From: Streptomyces sp. NBC_01428
Lineage (GTDB): Bacteria; Actinomycetota; Actinomycetes; Streptomycetales; Streptomycetaceae
NCBI RefSeq assembly: GCF_036231965.1
Contig: NZ_CP109499.1
Coordinates: 7,812,001 to 7,876,000 of the forward strand
Reading direction: 5' to 3'
DNA: 64,000 nt
Below are positions 63,515-64,000 of this stretch, piece after piece (positions within the stretch are counted from its first letter, which is position 1; each line of letters opens with the position of its first letter). A program made the translations under genes and the position numbers. Under the pieces are notes generated by a model. That model was not told the origin of the DNA and did not search any database. It saw nothing but the letters and a program-made list of their open reading frames with translations.

Positions 63515-64000
63515 GTGACAGGCGGCGGCAGGCGGCAACAGAGGGCGTACATCGGCTCGTTCACGGCGGCGGGAGGTCGCGGTGTCCTCACCGCGGCCGT
63601 GGACCCGGACAATGGCGCGCTGACCGTCCTGAGCGCGGTCGACGGAGTCCCCGACCCCTCGTACCTGGCCCTGTCTCCTGCCGGGGACCACCTCTACGCC
63701 GTCAGCGAGACGGCCGACGGTGCCGTGGCCGCCTACCGCGTGCACGCCGACAAACCGGAACTGACCGGCCCGCCGACCCGGATCGGCGGCAGTGGCCCCA
63801 CGCACCTGAGCGTCTTCGACGGACACGTGCTGACCGCCAACTACGGCTCCGGCAGCGTCTCCGTCCTGCCCGTGCGTCCCGGCGGCGGTCTCGCCGGGGC
63901 CGCGTCCAGCGTGCTCCGCCACACCGGTTCGGGACCGCACACGCCCCGCCAACAGGGCCCGCACGCCCACCAGGTGCAGCCCGACCCCACCGGCCGCTGG
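63515..64000 (+). CDS. Lactonase-family protein, 5' part (cut by window end)
   Basis: The first 162 codons of a 6-phosphogluconolactonase-like seven-bladed propeller protein. Visible features include AYIGSFTAAGGRGVLTAAVDP, PSYLALSPAGDHLYAVSE, GPTHLSVFDGHVLTANYGSGSVSVLP and the region QGPHAHQVQPDPTGRW, which fit the cytoplasmic or secreted lactonase (PF10282) family. GTG 63515 is preceded by GAGGGG. These enzymes hydrolyse sugar lactones, though many homologues are uncharacterised. It lies 223 bases after the NOS gene on the same strand. The C-terminus is outside the window. Confidence 0.88.
   Translation, partial: MTGGGRRQQRAYIGSFTAAGGRGVLTAAVDPDNGALTVLSAVDGVPDPSYLALSPAGDHLYAVSETADGAVAAYRVHADKPELTGPPTRIGGSGPTHLSVFDGHVLTANYGSGSVSVLPVRPGGGLAGAASSVLRHTGSGPHTPRQQGPHAHQVQPDPTGRW

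Overview
The window is a piece of a high-GC actinobacterial chromosome, almost certainly Streptomyces or a close relative. Support: very high GC with strong third-position bias (long spurious open frames opposite real genes), many GTG and a few TTG starts, a complete conservon (cvnABCD), an MHYT membrane sensor, a sulfur-gene leader peptide of the actinobacterial type, SpoIIE-type PP2C phosphatases and a single rare TTA codon. I see no rRNA, tRNA, CRISPR array, insertion sequence or prophage. It reads as ordinary chromosome carrying several small functional modules.

Layout. 1-4.2 kb: the 3' tip of a PP2C phosphatase, an aldehyde dehydrogenase with its GAF-domain regulator upstream, and a Tat-exported amidase with a TTA codon. 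4.8-9.0 kb: a xylose module, with a ROK repressor and xylulokinase on the minus strand diverging from xylose isomerase. 9.2-11.6 kb: a septum-formation-like membrane protein and a secreted phytase/esterase-like protein, convergent onto a double hairpin. 11.7-15.9 kb: a coupled SWIM zinc-finger / SNF2 helicase pair. 16.2-21.2 kb: a fatty acid desaturase, small unknown proteins, a divergent PadR / alpha-beta hydrolase pair with an operator-like palindrome, and a methyltransferase. 21.3-28.3 kb: MHYT sensor, conservon, a second roadblock protein and a DUF6397-like protein. 28.2-33.4 kb: acyl-CoA thioesterase, DUF3516-type RNA helicase, membrane hydrolase, type B ribosomal protein L31 and an acidic protein. 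33.9-37.6 kb: a heterodimeric ABC exporter whose two subunits have complementary degenerate ATP sites. 37.9-45.1 kb: L,D-transpeptidase-like lipoprotein, a large FAD/Fe-S oxidoreductase, a MarR / ABC exporter divergent pair with a clear dyad, and MltG. 45.2-50.6 kb: an alkanesulfonate operon (ssuCBAD plus a flavoprotein) behind a leaderless cysteine leader peptide. 50.7-61.4 kb: YjbQ, MFS exporter, AhpD-like protein, PP2C/GAF/ATPase phosphatase, methyltransferase, NAD kinase, RibD-like reductase, HAD phosphatase, Lrp regulator and FUSC membrane protein. 61.6-64 kb: a nitric oxide synthase oxygenase with an unusual N-terminal extension of about 190 residues, then the start of a lactonase-family gene cut by the window end.

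The parts that work together most clearly are the xyl genes, the cvn signalling set, the sulfonate uptake and desulfonation operon, and the two regulator/transporter or regulator/hydrolase pairs. The best leads for new biology are the extended bacterial NOS, the leader-peptide-controlled sulfonate operon, the asymmetric ABC exporter, and the cvn region with its extra roadblock protein.
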